Shown piece after piece: positions 35,406 through 44,375 of a stretch of DNA of 64,000 nucleotides; the stretch's first letter is position 1; each line of letters starts with the position of its first letter. This DNA is from Solwaraspora sp. WMMD1047 (GTDB lineage: Bacteria; Actinomycetota; Actinomycetes; Mycobacteriales; Micromonosporaceae): NCBI RefSeq assembly GCF_029626155.1, contig NZ_JARUBL010000001.1, positions 3,514,501 through 3,578,500 of the forward strand. Direction: 5' to 3'. Position numbers and translations under genes: made by a program. The notes beneath the pieces were generated by a model that had not been told where the DNA came from, did not search any database, and saw nothing but the letters and a program-made list of their open reading frames with translations.

Positions 35406-36077
35406 TCAGTCGACCGGTGCGGCCGCCGTGCCCTGCCGCCCACCGCCGCCGGCGGCCGGCCGCAGCGCCCGGTCGACGCCGACCAGGGCCAGACCGAGCA
35501 GCCAGAAGGCGACCGCGAAGAACACCGTGCTGATTCCGACCCCGCCGTAGCCGAGCGCACCGGCGTCGAGGAACGGGTACGGGTAGCTCCCCACGATCAG
35601 GCCCCGGACCAGCGCGAAGCCGAGATAGCCGAGCGGAAACGCCAGCCAGTAGAGCGCGTATCGCGGGCGCAGCCGGCCACGCGGATCGAACACCGCCCAG
35701 TCCAGCAGGGCGAGCAGTGGCACGATCGTGTGCAGGAGCTGGTTGCCGGCGGCCGCGACCAGGTCGCGGTCGGGCTGCGCCATCGCGAACGGGCTCGCCG
35801 GGTTCGCCAGCACCAGGTGGAACACCACCGCGGTGATGGTGATGTAGAGGGTGACCGCACCCTTGACCGCCGGTGGCGGGTCCGGTCGACCCCGCCAGGC
35901 CAGCCATCCGGCGTAGCCGGCGAGCAGTCCGACCGCGAGGTTGCTCTGGATGGTGAAGTACGGCAGCAGGCCGGTGACGGTGGGCGGGCCGGCCGCGGTG
36001 CAGCCGATCCCGGCCACCACCGCCGCGACGGTCACCAGCCGGCAGGCCACCGGCAGCGGACCGGCCCGAACGTCCAT
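35406..36077 (-). CDS. Pr6Pr family membrane protein
   Basis: A 223-residue integral membrane protein with about six hydrophobic helices, matching the Pr6Pr (FAR-17a/AIG1-like) family. Family traits are LLPYFTIQSNLAVGLLAGYA, HTIVPLLALLDWAVFDPRGR, and YPYPFLDAGALGYGGV. Its function is unknown. The ATG at 36077 is six bases after TAGCTT (36089-36084), so it is probably leaderless. It sits between the protease island and the biosynthetic locus and is not obviously part of either. Confidence 0.85.
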   Translation of the reverse strand: MDVRAGPLPVACRLVTVAAVVAGIGCTAAGPPTVTGLLPYFTIQSNLAVGLLAGYAGWLAWRGRPDPPPAVKGAVTLYITITAVVFHLVLANPASPFAMAQPDRDLVAAAGNQLLHTIVPLLALLDWAVFDPRGRLRPRYALYWLAFPLGYLGFALVRGLIVGSYPYPFLDAGALGYGGVGISTVFFAVAFWLLGLALVGVDRALRPAAGGGGRQGTAAAPVD

Positions 36078-36136
36078 CCCGGCAAGCTACCAGCCGGTAC
36101 GCCAGCGGTCACCGGGCGAAGGGGCAGCCGGTTCGG

Positions 36137-37258
36137 TCAGCGTCGGGCCAGCGCCAGCGCGGCGTTGTTGCCGCCGAAGCCGGCGCTGACCACCAGCGCG
36201 TGCCGGGCCCGGGGCGCCGGCTCGGGATGGCGCATCAGCCGCAGCCTCTCGGTGGGCTCGGGATCGAGCAGCCCGGGCGTCGGTGGCAGCAGCCGGGTCC
36301 GCAGCGCCAGCGTGGCGGCGACGATCGCCGGAAAGCAGGAAGCGTGCAAGAGATGCCCGGTCGCGCCCTTGTGTGAACTCACCGGGACCGCCGCGTCGCC
36401 GGACCGGCCGGCGATCGTCTCCAACGCGGCCAGTTCGACCGCGTCGCCCTGCACGGTGCCGGTGGCGTGCGCCTGCGCGTAGTCCACCCGGTCGGTCCCC
36501 GCGTCGGCCAGCGCCTCGTCCAGGCAACCGGTGACCACCTCCTGGTCGGAGGCGGCGGCCTTGGCGCCGCTGACCCGGCAACCCACCCCCGCGACCTCGA
36601 CGTCGTGCCGGGCGTCCCGGCCGGCGGCCCGGGCCACGGTCTCCAGCACCAGCGCGCCGGCACCCTCGCCGAGGGTGATGCCGTCCCGGCTCCGGTCGAA
36701 CGGCCGGGCCCGGTCCGGGCTGACCGCCCGCACCGCGCGCATGCTGGCGTACTCGGTGGCGTTCAGCACGGTCGCGCCGACGACCAGCGCGACATCGGCG
36801 ACGCCGCCGGCCATCAGCTCCCGGGCCAGCCCGACCGCGAAGGCCGCGGAGGCGCAGGCGTGGGTGAGGAAGTACGGGGCGCCGCCGGCCAACCGGACGC
36901 CGGCCACCGCGCTCGGCGGCGGGCCGACCATGTCCGAGCTGGTGACCCGACCCGGCCCCACCACGTCCGGCGTCTGTCCCACCACGAGCACCAACGCGCC
37001 GTCGGGGACCCCGCGGTAGCCGGCGTCGGCCAGCGCCTGCGCGACCACCGCGTCGGTGTACGCGCGCCGGGTCGCGACCCCGCCCGGCGGATCGGGTACC
37101 TCGCCGACCGCCTCGCCCTCGGTGCCGGCGAACCGGTTGGCCGGCCCGATCGCCGGCCGGCCGCTGAGCAGCCCGTTCCAGAACCGGTCCACGCCGTACC
37201 CGTAGCTGGTGACCAGGCCGAGCCCGGTCACCGCGACGGCCGTCTCCGCCGGACTCAT
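36137..37258 (-). CDS. Beta-ketoacyl synthase (KS), type II FAS/PKS-like
   Basis: A 373-residue condensing enzyme with an intact C-H-H triad: Cys135 in YFLTHACASAAFAV, His in AQAHATGTVQGD and His in KGATGHLLHAS. It opens AVAVTGLGLVTSYG and ends SAGFGGNNAALAL, so the domain is complete though shorter than FabF (about 410). It decarboxylates and condenses malonyl-ACP units with an acyl chain. It overlaps the truncated KS-like gene by four bases (ATGA), which suggests a KS/chain-length-factor heterodimer. It is the last gene of a 12-gene operon. Confidence 0.88.
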   Translation of the reverse strand: MSPAETAVAVTGLGLVTSYGYGVDRFWNGLLSGRPAIGPANRFAGTEGEAVGEVPDPPGGVATRRAYTDAVVAQALADAGYRGVPDGALVLVVGQTPDVVGPGRVTSSDMVGPPPSAVAGVRLAGGAPYFLTHACASAAFAVGLARELMAGGVADVALVVGATVLNATEYASMRAVRAVSPDRARPFDRSRDGITLGEGAGALVLETVARAAGRDARHDVEVAGVGCRVSGAKAAASDQEVVTGCLDEALADAGTDRVDYAQAHATGTVQGDAVELAALETIAGRSGDAAVPVSSHKGATGHLLHASCFPAIVAATLALRTRLLPPTPGLLDPEPTERLRLMRHPEPAPRARHALVVSAGFGGNNAALALARR

Positions 37259-37941
37259 GACTGTCCCACCTCGCTCATCGGCAGCGACTCGACCAGGTGT
37301 CCGGCCAGCGGCAGCAGCACGCTGCCGCGCGGGCCCGACCGGCCGCCGGTCCCGTCGGCGGCCGATCGGACCCCACCGCCTCCACCGTCCGCCGCCGGGT
37401 GCCCGGTCACGGCCGGTTCCCAACTGGCCACGACGGCGAGGACGCCGGGCGCGGTGCCGTACGGACCGGCGGTACCGCCGGTCGGATCGGGCTCGGCCAG
37501 CAGCTCGCCGACCAGCACCGCCGGGTGTCGGGCGCGCAGGGCGGTCGCGGCGAGCAGGGCCTGCCGCCCGTCCGCCCCGACCGACGCGATGAGGTACGCC
37601 GGTCCGTGCCAGCCGACCGCGGCACCGGCGGCGCGGACCAGGTCGGCGATCTCCATCCGGACCGAGTCGGACGGCCGCAGCCGCCGGGTGGTCTCCAGAC
37701 ACCGGGCCGCGAAGCGGCTGGCGACCGCCACCGCGGGACCGCTGACCGCCAGCACCACCGGCGCGGCGGCCCGGTGCCGGGGGTGGACCGTGCCCAACGC
37801 GTCGACCAGCGCGGCGCCGGTCACCGCGGCCAGGTCGGCGTGGCACCCGGGCGGGCCGGCCAGCCGGGCCGGGTCGCAGCCGGCCACCGCCTCGGCCAGC
37901 AGGTCCGGGTCGGAGGCGGCCAGCGCGAGCCGGCCGATCAT
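37255..37941 (-). CDS. Truncated beta-ketoacyl-synthase-like protein (chain-length-factor type)
   Basis: A 228-residue protein with the layout of the N-terminal half of a ketoacyl synthase (Ketoacyl-synt_2-like): LAVSGPAVAVASRFAARCLE then GWHGPAYLIASVGADGRQAL and AVLVGELLAEPDPTGG. The nucleophile-elbow position has no Cys (LIASVGADG), so it cannot condense. Short KS-like proteins of about 240 residues paired with a full KS occur in aryl-polyene systems (ApeC with ApeO) and act as chain-length factors; that role fits here. Overlaps neighbours by four bases on both sides. Confidence 0.7.
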   Translation of the reverse strand: MIGRLALAASDPDLLAEAVAGCDPARLAGPPGCHADLAAVTGAALVDALGTVHPRHRAAAPVVLAVSGPAVAVASRFAARCLETTRRLRPSDSVRMEIADLVRAAGAAVGWHGPAYLIASVGADGRQALLAATALRARHPAVLVGELLAEPDPTGGTAGPYGTAPGVLAVVASWEPAVTGHPAADGGGGGVRSAADGTGGRSGPRGSVLLPLAGHLVESLPMSEVGQS

Positions 37942-38909
37942 CGCAGCACCCCGACCTCGTCGCGACGCAGCGGCAGCGCCCCCGCCAGCACCGTCTCCGG
38001 GCTGACCACCACCACGTCGAAGAGGCCGCCGAGCAACCGGCCGAACATGGTCCGCGGCCCGACCAGGTAGACCCGTTCGATCCGGTGCCGGATCAGCGCG
38101 TCCAGGGTGATCTGGATGTGCACCGGTTCGGTCCAGCCCTGCAGCAGGGTCCAGCTCAACTGCGTGGCGGAGCGGACCAGCGACCCGTCGACGTCGGAGA
38201 CCACCGGGATGGCCGGCGGGCGGAACCTGGCGTCCGGGTAGACCTGCTCGCCGAGCTCGTCGCGCAGCTCGGCCATCGCGGCGCAGTGCTGCGGCCGGTC
38301 CATCGTGTAGATCGGCGACCCGCCCCGCTCGCTGACCCGCTGCCGGACCAGTTCGAGCGTCTGCATCGTGCCCGACACGGCGTGCACGCTGAGTCCGAGG
38401 TCCGCCGAGATCTCGATCCACCGGCCGGCCTCCCGGAGCTCGGCGACGATCTCCTCCACCGTCGCCCGGTCCAGCCGGTAGAAGAAGTGGCAGCCGGCCG
38501 GCTCCGGCAGCTCGGCGAGGAACCGGGCCTGCCGGGCCGCGCTGCGGCTGACCAGTCCGATGGCGTCGGCGTAGTCGAGGCCGCCGGCGTAGACGGCCGC
38601 CGGAAAGCCACCGAAGCTCAGCCCCGCGCAGGCCACCGGCGGTTCGAGCTGCTCGGCGGCGAACCCCGCCGGACCGTCGAGCTGGTCGTGCAGGTGGTCC
38701 GCGAGCGCCAGCGTGCAGGCCAGGTACGCGCAGTCGTACACGGCCCACTGGCCGGCCCCGGCGTCGCGGAACGCGGCCAGCAGCGAATAGCCCAGCACCT
38801 CGTCGGCGGCGGCGATCCGGCGCCGCCCCGGGCCGCTGCGCGCGAGGAAGTCGCCGATCGCCGCGAAGCTGGTCGGTGCGAGTCCCGGGAAGAGCACGAC
38901 GGATCTCAT
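37938..38909 (-). CDS. Discrete acyltransferase, FabD-like (AT-1)
   Basis: A 323-residue malonyl-CoA:ACP transacylase-fold protein. VVLFPGLAPTSF at the N-terminus, the nucleophile elbow CAGLSFGGFPAAVYAGGL (GxSxG), and a His in PQHCAAM match the family; the usual Arg that binds the malonyl carboxylate is not obvious (RSAARQARF), so it might load another acyl group or hydrolyse chains. It overlaps the second AT gene and the KS-like gene by four bases each. Confidence 0.8.
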   Translation of the reverse strand: MRSVVLFPGLAPTSFAAIGDFLARSGPGRRRIAAADEVLGYSLLAAFRDAGAGQWAVYDCAYLACTLALADHLHDQLDGPAGFAAEQLEPPVACAGLSFGGFPAAVYAGGLDYADAIGLVSRSAARQARFLAELPEPAGCHFFYRLDRATVEEIVAELREAGRWIEISADLGLSVHAVSGTMQTLELVRQRVSERGGSPIYTMDRPQHCAAMAELRDELGEQVYPDARFRPPAIPVVSDVDGSLVRSATQLSWTLLQGWTEPVHIQITLDALIRHRIERVYLVGPRTMFGRLLGGLFDVVVVSPETVLAGALPLRRDEVGVLR

Positions 38910-39838
38910 CGGGCGGCTCCCACGCCGGCCGGCCGGGCCGCCACCGCGGCCACCCCCGGTCCGTCGCTGACCGCCAGCGACACCGAGGTGCTGCGCAGTG
39001 AGCGGCTCAGGAACGCTCCCGGCCCGGGCACCAGCACCCGGCGGACGCCGAGCGCGGCCATCCGGCGCAGCGAGTCCGACCAGCGGACCGTGCTGGTGTA
39101 CTGGTCGACGAGCGCGGCCAGCACCGCCTCCCGGGAGCGCAGCGGCTCGGTGGTGAGGTTGCAGACCAGCGGGATCACCGGGTCGCGGACCTCGTCGCGC
39201 GGGCTGAACTCGGCGGCGAACCGGTCCCGGACCCCGGCCATCATGTCGCAGTGCGCGGGCGGCCCGTACGGGATCACCACCCCGGCCCCGCCCAGCCGGA
39301 ACGCGGTGCCGGCGAGCAGGCCGAGGCCGGCGAGCTCGCCGCTCATGATCACCTGATCGTCGGCGAGGAAGGCGCAGGTCCGCAGGTAGTGACCCTGTTC
39401 GACCAGCTCGTCCGCCGCCGCGAGCAGCCGCCCGACGTCCACCTGCGAGTAGAAGTACACCCCGTGCCGGGTCCCGTCGAACTCCTCGGCCTCGATGGTC
39501 GCCATCGCGTACGCCATCCGCAGCGCGTCGGCGTAGCTCAGGCAGCCGGCCAGGTGCGCGGCGGTGATCTGCCCCAGGCTGAGCCCGGCGATCAGTGCCG
39601 GCCGGTGGTCGACGAACTCCTCGTAGCAGGCCACGCTGAGTGCCATGATCACCGGCCGGGCCACCGCGCCCCGGTTCACCTCCTCGTCGGTGCCGGTCAG
39701 CAGCGCCGCCGCCAGGTCCTGGCCGAGCACCTCACCGGCCTCGGCCAGCCGGCGCCGGACCGCCGGGCTGCCGTCGTACAGTCCCCGGTACTCGCCGGGC
39801 CGGATCCGGATCTGGGGGGAGAGCAGCGCGGCGGTCAT
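38906..39838 (-). CDS. Discrete acyltransferase, FabD-like (AT-2)
   Basis: A 310-residue FabD-fold protein with [20 protein letters not shown] (GLSLGQ nucleophile elbow, canonical), YPPAHC-like [18 protein letters not shown] and the ending [17 protein letters not shown]. The GxSxG-Q form and His fit malonyl-CoA:ACP transacylases. Two adjacent discrete ATs suggest different donors, for example malonyl and starter acyl groups. Overlaps the ketoreductase and AT-1 by four bases. Confidence 0.82.
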   Translation of the reverse strand: MTAALLSPQIRIRPGEYRGLYDGSPAVRRRLAEAGEVLGQDLAAALLTGTDEEVNRGAVARPVIMALSVACYEEFVDHRPALIAGLSLGQITAAHLAGCLSYADALRMAYAMATIEAEEFDGTRHGVYFYSQVDVGRLLAAADELVEQGHYLRTCAFLADDQVIMSGELAGLGLLAGTAFRLGGAGVVIPYGPPAHCDMMAGVRDRFAAEFSPRDEVRDPVIPLVCNLTTEPLRSREAVLAALVDQYTSTVRWSDSLRRMAALGVRRVLVPGPGAFLSRSLRSTSVSLAVSDGPGVAAVAARPAGVGAAR

Positions 39839-40587
39839 GCGGTCAGCCCACCGTCCACCACGAGGGTCTGCCCGGTGACGTAGCTGGCCCGGTCGGAGGC
39901 GAGAAAGGCCACCGCCTCGGCGATCTCGGCGCCGGTGGCCAGCCGGCCGAGCGGGATGTCGTCGAGCAGCCGGGCCCGGCGCGGCCCGGCCACCCGGTCG
40001 ATCATCCCGGTCGACGCCGTGTAGCCGGGGGCCACCGCGTTGACCCGTACCCCGTGCGGGGCGTACTCGCGGGCCAGCGACCGGGTCATCCCGAGCAGCC
40101 CGGCCTTGCTGGCCGAGTAGCCGCTGAGCCCTTCGATCCCGGTCAGCCCGGCGATCGACGCGACGTTCACGATGACGCCGCGCCGGGCCACCAGCATGTG
40201 CAGCGCCACCGCGCGTACGCAGTGGAAGGACCCGATCAGGTTGGTCTGCACCGCCGCCACCCAGTCCTCCACCCCGACCGTGGGCAGCACCGCCGAGGCG
40301 GTGCCCACGGCCGCGTTGTTGACCAGGATGTCGATCCGGCCGGTGGCGGCCGTGAGGTCGTTGACCGCCGACCGGACCTGCTCCGCGTCCCGGATGTCCA
40401 ACCGGCAGGTGACGGCGGCCACCCCGCTGCTCTTGGTCACCTCGTCGGCCACCTCGCGGGCCGCCTCCTCGGACCGGTGGTAGCCGACCGCGACGGTGGC
40501 CCCGGCCCGGCCGAGCAGCCGGCAGATCTCCCCGCCGATGCCGCCCGAGCCGCCGGTGACCAGCGCCGTCCGTCCACTGAGCTCCAT
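39835..40587 (-). CDS. 3-oxoacyl-ACP reductase (FabG-like SDR)
   Basis: A 250-residue FabG-type ketoreductase. Cofactor motif [27 protein letters not shown], catalytic Ser in [13 protein letters not shown], Tyr and Lys in [20 protein letters not shown], and [15 protein letters not shown] at the end. It would reduce the beta-keto group formed by the KS. No dehydratase or enoyl reductase is present in this operon, so further reduction would need host FAS enzymes or the product retains hydroxyl groups. Starts two bases after the GNAT stop. Confidence 0.88.
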   Translation of the reverse strand: MELSGRTALVTGGSGGIGGEICRLLGRAGATVAVGYHRSEEAAREVADEVTKSSGVAAVTCRLDIRDAEQVRSAVNDLTAATGRIDILVNNAAVGTASAVLPTVGVEDWVAAVQTNLIGSFHCVRAVALHMLVARRGVIVNVASIAGLTGIEGLSGYSASKAGLLGMTRSLAREYAPHGVRVNAVAPGYTASTGMIDRVAGPRRARLLDDIPLGRLATGAEIAEAVAFLASDRASYVTGQTLVVDGGLTA

Positions 40588-40589
40588 GG

Positions 40590-41231
40590 TCAGTCCCGTT
40601 CCACCAGGTCGGCGAACATCCGCTCCCAGCGCTCGCGCATCTGGGTGCGGAACTCCTTGGCCGCCAGCTCCTTCTCCTCCGTCGGCACCTGCTCGGCAGC
40701 GCGCAGCAGGTCGTCGCCGGCCGCGACGAGCGCGTCGTACTCCGGTCGCAGCACCGAGGCCACCACCGCGTCGTGGTAGCGGCCGTCGAAGTAGAAGTAA
40801 TCGCGCAGCACGCCCTCGATCACCACGTCGGTCTTGAACAGGAAGTTGAGCACCCGGCGGTTGTAGAGTCCGGTCATGAACTGGACCCGGTGCGCGTCCT
40901 TGCAGCGGAACAGGTAGTCCAGCGCGAGCAGGCTGGCCTCCGCGCCGCAGCCGCTGTCCCACAGCTCCGGGTCGCCGACCATCGCGCCCAGCTCGTAGCT
41001 GCGCGCGTGCCGCTGGGTGTGCCACTGCACCAGGCCGACCTTGCGCCCGTCCCGGGACTCGATCATCGCCATCGGGTTCTTCTTCATCGCCGCCCGGATG
41101 GTCTCCAGGGTGTAGAACTCGGTGTCTCCACCGGCTCCCAGGGCACCGGCGTGCGACGGCTGCACCCAGCGGGTGATCAGCTCGTAGTCGGCGTCCTCGA
41201 CCGCCACCAGGCGGGCCAGGTATCCCTGCAT
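40590..41231 (-). CDS. GNAT acyltransferase beside the ACP
   Basis: A 213-residue GNAT-fold protein of the RimJ/RimL type. Segments are [37 protein letters not shown], the acyl-CoA/ACP loop [20 protein letters not shown] and [20 protein letters not shown]. In GNAT-dependent lipopeptide RiPPs an enzyme of this fold moves a fatty or polyketide acyl chain from its carrier to the peptide amine. Being flanked by ACP and KR makes acyl transfer from ACP plausible here. It lacks a long N-terminal extension. Substrate assignment is inference. Confidence 0.75.
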   Translation of the reverse strand: MQGYLARLVAVEDADYELITRWVQPSHAGALGAGGDTEFYTLETIRAAMKKNPMAMIESRDGRKVGLVQWHTQRHARSYELGAMVGDPELWDSGCGAEASLLALDYLFRCKDAHRVQFMTGLYNRRVLNFLFKTDVVIEGVLRDYFYFDGRYHDAVVASVLRPEYDALVAAGDDLLRAAEQVPTEEKELAAKEFRTQMRERWERMFADLVERD

Positions 41232-41261
41232 CGCTGTCGTCTCCTTGGTCTGTGGGCGCCG

Positions 41262-41498
41262 TCAGGCGGCGACGAAGTCGCTGATGCTGCGGATGGTGCG
41301 GAAGGTGTCGGTGCCGCAGGCGCCCACGTCGAACCGGTAGGCGTCCTGCAGGGCGGCGATGAACCGCAGCGTGTCCAGGGAGTCCAGCCCGAAGGCCGAC
41401 TCCGGCCCGAACAGCGGCTCGTCGAGGTCGATCCCCTCGGCCGGCCGATCGATGGCGTAGACGCTGGCGAAGATGGTGCGTACCTGCTGCTCGACCAC
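41262..41498 (-). CDS. Acyl carrier protein
   Basis: A 78-residue ACP. The phosphopantetheine serine is in [12 protein letters not shown], with helix 1 [12 protein letters not shown] and helix 3 [11 protein letters not shown] in normal positions. It carries the growing acyl chain for the KS, KR, AT and KASIII enzymes of this operon. GTG start at 41498 behind AAAGGA. It lies between KASIII and the GNAT gene. Four-bases-type overlaps are absent on this one, so it has its own ribosome binding site, as needed for higher expression. Confidence 0.9.
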   Translation of the reverse strand: MVEQQVRTIFASVYAIDRPAEGIDLDEPLFGPESAFGLDSLDTLRFIAALQDAYRFDVGACGTDTFRTIRSISDFVAA

Positions 41499-41544
41499 GG
41501 GATGTCCGTCCTTTCCTGAGTTGTGTCGGCCGCCGGTTGGCGGG

Positions 41545-42597
41545 TCAGTGGTGGGCGATCCGGCCGTGCCGGACGCAGAGCGAACCCCAGAGGAAGCCGG
41601 CGCCGATGGCGGCCAGCACGAGCACGTCGCCGGGGCGTACCGCGCCGCGGGTCATCGCCGCGTGCAGCACGGTGAAGACGGTCGCCGCACCGGTGTTGCC
41701 GAGCCGCTCGACGGTGGTGACCGCCCGCTGCGGTGGCACACCGAGCGTGTCCAGCACCTCCCGGACGATGTTCAGGTTCGCCTGGTGGATGAAGAAGTGG
41801 TCGACCGCGTCGACGTCCAGGCCGGCCCGGCGGACCGCCCGGGTGATGGTGCGGGGCAGATGCCGGGTGGCCTCCGTCCAGACCGTCCGGCCGTCCATCT
41901 TCAGGTAGTGCTGCCGGTCGGCCACGGTCGCCGCGGTGGTCGGTTGCCGGCTGCCGCCGGCCGGGATCTGCACGCCGTACGAGAGCGCCGAGCCGACGTC
42001 CCAGCTGAGCAGCCCGGAACCGTCCTCGGTGCGGCCCAGCACGACCGCCCCGGCCGCGTCGCCGAAGAAGACCCGGGTGCCCCGGTCGGCCGGGTCGGTC
42101 ACCCGCGACAGGCACTCCGCACCGATCACCAGCACGCGGGAGAACGCCCCGCTCTGCAGCAGGTGCGCCCCGGTCAGGATGCCGTAGACGCCGCCGGCAC
42201 AGGCCGCCTGGTTGAGATCGAGCAGCAGTGCCCGGTCCGCGCCGAGCGCCTCCTTGACGATCAGTGCGGTGGACGGCAGCGGCTGGTCGAAGGTGAACGT
42301 CGCCAGCACGATCGCGTCCAGCTCCGGGCCGGTCACGCCGGCCCGGTCCAGCGCCTCCCGGGCCGCCGCCAGACACATGTCCGAGGTCTGCTGCCCGGCG
42401 CCCAGGAACCGGCGCTCCCGGATCCCGGTGCGGCTGCGGATCCACTCGTCGGTGGTGTCCAGGGTGGCCACCAGGTCGGCGTTCGTCACCACCTCCGGCG
42501 GCTCGTGCACGCCGACGCCCCAGATGCCGACCGGCACCCGCAGCGGGCTGTCGAACGCGGCCGGCAGCAGCTCGGAGAAGGGTTGTACGGCGGTCAC
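41545..42597 (-). CDS. Beta-ketoacyl-ACP synthase III (KASIII)
   Basis: A 350-residue KASIII/FabH-type thiolase-fold enzyme. Catalytic Cys133 lies in DLNQAACAGGVYGI, followed by His in HFFIHQANLNI and Asn in ERLGNTGAATVF. It has the usual start TTDEWIRSRTGIRERRF. FabH-type enzymes begin chains with acyl-CoA, or act as acyltransferases. Here it is followed by the ACP, so starter loading is likely, perhaps from the adjacent acyl-AMP ligase or ThDP product. GTG 42597 overlaps the ThDP gene stop. Confidence 0.88.
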   Translation of the reverse strand: MTAVQPFSELLPAAFDSPLRVPVGIWGVGVHEPPEVVTNADLVATLDTTDEWIRSRTGIRERRFLGAGQQTSDMCLAAAREALDRAGVTGPELDAIVLATFTFDQPLPSTALIVKEALGADRALLLDLNQAACAGGVYGILTGAHLLQSGAFSRVLVIGAECLSRVTDPADRGTRVFFGDAAGAVVLGRTEDGSGLLSWDVGSALSYGVQIPAGGSRQPTTAATVADRQHYLKMDGRTVWTEATRHLPRTITRAVRRAGLDVDAVDHFFIHQANLNIVREVLDTLGVPPQRAVTTVERLGNTGAATVFTVLHAAMTRGAVRPGDVLVLAAIGAGFLWGSLCVRHGRIAHH

Positions 42598-44375
42598 GAG
42601 CTGGTCTCCCCACTCTCGGTGGTGCGTGCTGACAGGTCCGCCGGTTCGGCCGGCTCCGTGGGGTGCGTGGGGTCCGCCGGCCAGAGGCAGGGCGGGGTGT
42701 CGTCCAGGCGTACCGCGATCTCGACGACGGCGAGCTGGCCGGCGGCGCAGCGCGCCCACCCCCGGGCCAGCGCCGCGGCCAGGTCCCCGCGGCGGGTGAC
42801 CCGCTCGTGGTGACCCGGGCCGGCGGCTGTCGGGTCGGCGCCGGCCGGGTCGGCGAACCGGAACCGGTCGGCGGCCTCCGCCGCGTTTTCGGTCAACTGA
42901 TGCTGCAGCCAGCCGTAGCCGCCGTTGTCCAGGACGAGGTAGAGCACGCCCACCCCGGCGTTGGCCGCGGTGGCCAGGTCCGCGCGGAACAGGTTGAAGG
43001 CGCCGTCGCCGACGAACGCCACCACCGGCCGGTCCGGGACGGCCAGCGCCACCCCGACCGCCGCGGCCGCGCCGAACCCGAGCGTGGTCTGCTCGCTCGG
43101 CACCACCGACCCGCCCCGGGTGTGGCAGGTCCAGTAGGGCCAGAAGTACGACCACATGTCGGCGAGCCCGTTCTCCTGCACCAGGATTCGGTCGCGGGGC
43201 ACCGCGCCGTCCAAGGCGTCGAGTACGTCGAGCACGCTCAGTGCCGGCCCGGACCGCAGCCGCTTGCCCCGGGACTGTGCGGTCGCGAGCGCCTCGGACC
43301 GGGCCCGGCCGACCCGCTCGACCCAGACCGGGTCCGGCTCCGGACGGTCCGCGTCGGCCCAGGCCGCGGCGGTGACCACCGCGTCGGCGACCACCTTCGG
43401 CCCGGGCCAGCCGGGGGAGAGGTCGGCGGCCTCGATGTTCACCTGCACCACCTGGACGGCCGGGTCGAGGGCGTCCCAGCCGTCGACGGCGGTCTCCTCC
43501 AGCCGGGACCCGAGGGTGACCACGACGTCGGCGTGCCGCCACAGCTCCCGCACCGCCGGCGCGGCGTAGAGGCCGGCCACCCCGCAGAAGAGCGGATGCC
43601 GCTCGTCCACCGCGCCCCGGCCGGAAGCGGTCACGACCAGGCCGGCACCGAGCCGCTCGGCGAGTCGCTGCACCGCACCGCCCTCGTCACGGTGGCGCAG
43701 CCCGCCGCCGACCAGCAGCAGCGGCCGACGTGCCCGGGCCAGCACCGCCGGCACGTCGGGCGCGGTTGCCACCACTGGCGCGGCTGGTGCGGTCGGCAGT
43801 GATCCGGTCGGCATCGGTTCCTGGGACGGCCGGCGGGGCACCGGCGAGGTCCCGACCGTGGCGGGAATCTCCACATAGACCGGTCCCGGGGCGCCGGCGG
43901 CGGCCACCAGCGCGGCCTTCTCCAGCGTGCCGGCCAGCAGCCGCGGATCCTCGACCCGGACCGCCCACTTCACCACCGGGCGTACCAGTGCCAGCTGGTC
44001 GAGTTCCTGGAACGCCCCGGTACCGAACCGGGTGGCGTCGGTGCCGGTGGCCAGCAGCACCAGCGGAACCCGGCCGGTCGCCGCCTCCACCAGGCCGGCG
44101 ACCGCGTTGCCGACCGCCGGACCCCGCCCGACCACACAGTAGGCCGGCCGGCCGGTGGCGACCGCGTGCCCGGTGGCCATGAAGACCGCGTTGCGCTGGT
44201 CGCGGCAGAGCACCAGCTGGATCGGCTGGTCACCGAGCGCCGCCAGCAGGGTCAGCTCGTCGTCGGGCAACCCGAACACGGTACGGACCCCGGCCGCCAG
44301 CCAGGTGTCGACGACGGCGTGCCACCCGGTCGGGTACGACGCGGGGCCGTCGGGCGTGGTCAGATCGTTCCGCAT
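42594..44375 (-). CDS. ThDP-dependent enzyme, acetolactate-synthase-like
   Basis: A 593-residue thiamine diphosphate enzyme with the three domains of the acetolactate synthase/benzoylformate decarboxylase superfamily: Pyr (FGLPDDELTLLAALGDQ), central (PLLLVGGGLRHRDEG) and PP with VAFVGDGAFNLFRADLATAA then LDNGGYG (GDG...N metal motif). The essential Pyr glutamate position reads LCRDQRNAVFMATGHA, with Asp-Gln where most enzymes have H-E, so activity may differ. It could make an acyloin or 2-keto-derived starter. A C-terminal Thr/Glu/Pro-rich tail is unusual. It overlaps the next gene by 16 bases. Confidence 0.85.
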   Translation of the reverse strand: MRNDLTTPDGPASYPTGWHAVVDTWLAAGVRTVFGLPDDELTLLAALGDQPIQLVLCRDQRNAVFMATGHAVATGRPAYCVVGRGPAVGNAVAGLVEAATGRVPLVLLATGTDATRFGTGAFQELDQLALVRPVVKWAVRVEDPRLLAGTLEKAALVAAAGAPGPVYVEIPATVGTSPVPRRPSQEPMPTGSLPTAPAAPVVATAPDVPAVLARARRPLLLVGGGLRHRDEGGAVQRLAERLGAGLVVTASGRGAVDERHPLFCGVAGLYAAPAVRELWRHADVVVTLGSRLEETAVDGWDALDPAVQVVQVNIEAADLSPGWPGPKVVADAVVTAAAWADADRPEPDPVWVERVGRARSEALATAQSRGKRLRSGPALSVLDVLDALDGAVPRDRILVQENGLADMWSYFWPYWTCHTRGGSVVPSEQTTLGFGAAAAVGVALAVPDRPVVAFVGDGAFNLFRADLATAANAGVGVLYLVLDNGGYGWLQHQLTENAAEAADRFRFADPAGADPTAAGPGHHERVTRRGDLAAALARGWARCAAGQLAVVEIAVRLDDTPPCLWPADPTHPTEPAEPADLSARTTESGETSS

